From: Christiangramia sp.
GTDB lineage: Bacteria; Bacteroidota; Bacteroidia; Flavobacteriales; Flavobacteriaceae
DNA: 5,059 nt
Direction of reading: 5' to 3'
NCBI GenBank assembly: GCA_024644145.1
Contig: JAHELO010000163.1
Coordinates: 1 to 5,059, forward strand
Both the position numbers and the translations under genes were made by a program. The notes beneath the pieces are model-generated. The model was given only the letters and a program-made list of their open reading frames with translations. It was not told the DNA's origin and ran no database searches. Below are positions 4,785-5,059 of the stretch, one piece after another. The first letter of the stretch is position 1; each line of letters opens with the position of its first letter.

Positions 4785-4982
4785 GCGGCAATTTATAGCG
4801 ACCGTTGCTTAGGCACTATTCCATTTCAACAAAATTTTAATGTTTTTAACCAGTAAACGTTAAAATTGGACATTTATCGAAATAACAAGCAGCCCGAAGA
4901 ATTCAGATAAACAGAGAATGTTATTTTATACAAGGATTCTACCGGAGATTGCCTGCCTATAGGTTTTAACTAGATTCCGGTC
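4785..4982. other. 198-bp intergenic region upstream of the small His/Cys gene
   Basis: The region must hold the promoter of the small gene if that gene is transcribed on its own, but I see no exact TAnnTTTG. The nearest is an A/T-rich stretch ending in TTTTG on the minus strand around 4832-4842. One inverted repeat, ACCGGA at 4941-4946 and TCCGGT at 4976-4981, abuts the stop codon of the gene at the right edge. Its 29-base loop and lack of a T-run make it a poor terminator. No RNA gene or mobile-element end is recognisable. Confidence 0.4.
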
Positions 4983-5059
4983 TTACAAACCTTTAAGCTG
5001 AATAACCCAAAAACCAATGATCATTACCAGGGAAAGGAACATCCCACCGAAGATCATAA
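4983..5059 (-). CDS. C-terminal end of a probable membrane protein (5' end outside window)
   Basis: Reading the minus strand from the right edge, an open frame runs from 5057 to a TAA at 4985-4983. It encodes 24 residues rich in Met, Phe, Leu, Ile, Val and Gly, ending FWVIQLKGL. The composition and the terminal Lys-Gly-Leu fit a last transmembrane helix with a short tail. The first in-frame codon is ATG at 5057, so this could be either an internal Met of a longer gene or the start of a tiny single-helix protein; an interior position is more likely. Nothing identifies the family. It is on the same strand as the small His/Cys gene 198 bp downstream. Confidence 0.5.
   Translation of the reverse strand, partial: MIFGGMFLSLVMIIGFWVIQLKGL

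Noticed and set aside
4829..4873. 15-codon minus-strand peptide in the intergenic region upstream of the small His/Cys gene
   Set aside because: It is too short, has no signal or motif, and is expected by chance in A/T-rich sequence.
4941..4981. ACCGGA/TCCGGT inverted repeat as an intrinsic terminator for the right-edge gene
   Set aside because: The stem is only 6 bp, the loop is 29 bases and no T-run follows in the minus-strand direction.

Overview
The window most likely comes from a marine or environmental member of the Flavobacteriaceae (Bacteroidota). Three things point there: the starts lack Shine-Dalgarno sequences and have A/T-rich leaders; two promoters match the Bacteroidota -7 element TAnnTTTG; and the protein families fit (small SC-lipobox lipoproteins, an XRE/S24 regulator with a C-terminal coil, a Fur-family regulator next to a metal ATPase). 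This assignment is inference; no rRNA or marker gene is present. Base composition looks fairly uniform by eye, and I see no IS element, integrase, tRNA or CRISPR array.

Layout. The plus strand (1-1056) carries the 3' end of a Kdo transferase gene (waaA, 1-336), then two small lipoprotein genes (448-684 and 745-1056) that look like one unit. That unit ends in a strong intrinsic terminator (1082-1112). Everything from 1111 to the right edge is on the minus strand. In transcription order it is: the 3' end of a membrane-protein gene (5059-4983), a 65-residue His/Cys protein (4784-4587), a Fur-family regulator (4478-4062), a P1B-4-type metal-transporting ATPase (3950-1962) and an XRE/S24 autocleavable-type repressor (1878-1111). 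The two strands converge at the terminator, whose T-run contains the repressor's stop codon.

Functional picture. The Fur-family gene and the ATPase form a metal-homeostasis pair: a metal-responsive repressor followed 111 bp later by an efflux ATPase with SPC and HEGST metal-site motifs and a His/Cys-rich N-terminus. The small His/Cys protein just upstream may belong to the same response, but that rests on position and residues only. The S24 protein has an HTH, an Ala-Gly cleavage site and a Ser/Lys dyad. Its upstream region holds two closely related 15-bp dyads, 31 bp centre to centre, placed in the promoter spacer and just after the predicted transcription start, which looks like an autorepression switch. 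The lipoproteins share a CRDT motif after the lipid-anchored Cys. The second is extremely acidic and contains two pairs of internal repeats that have diverged mainly at synonymous codon positions.

Overall this is a mostly ordinary chromosomal region. The best leads are the repressor's paired operators, the unassigned small His/Cys protein beside the metal operon, the unusual metal-site residues of the Fur homologue, and the repeat-bearing acidic lipoprotein.
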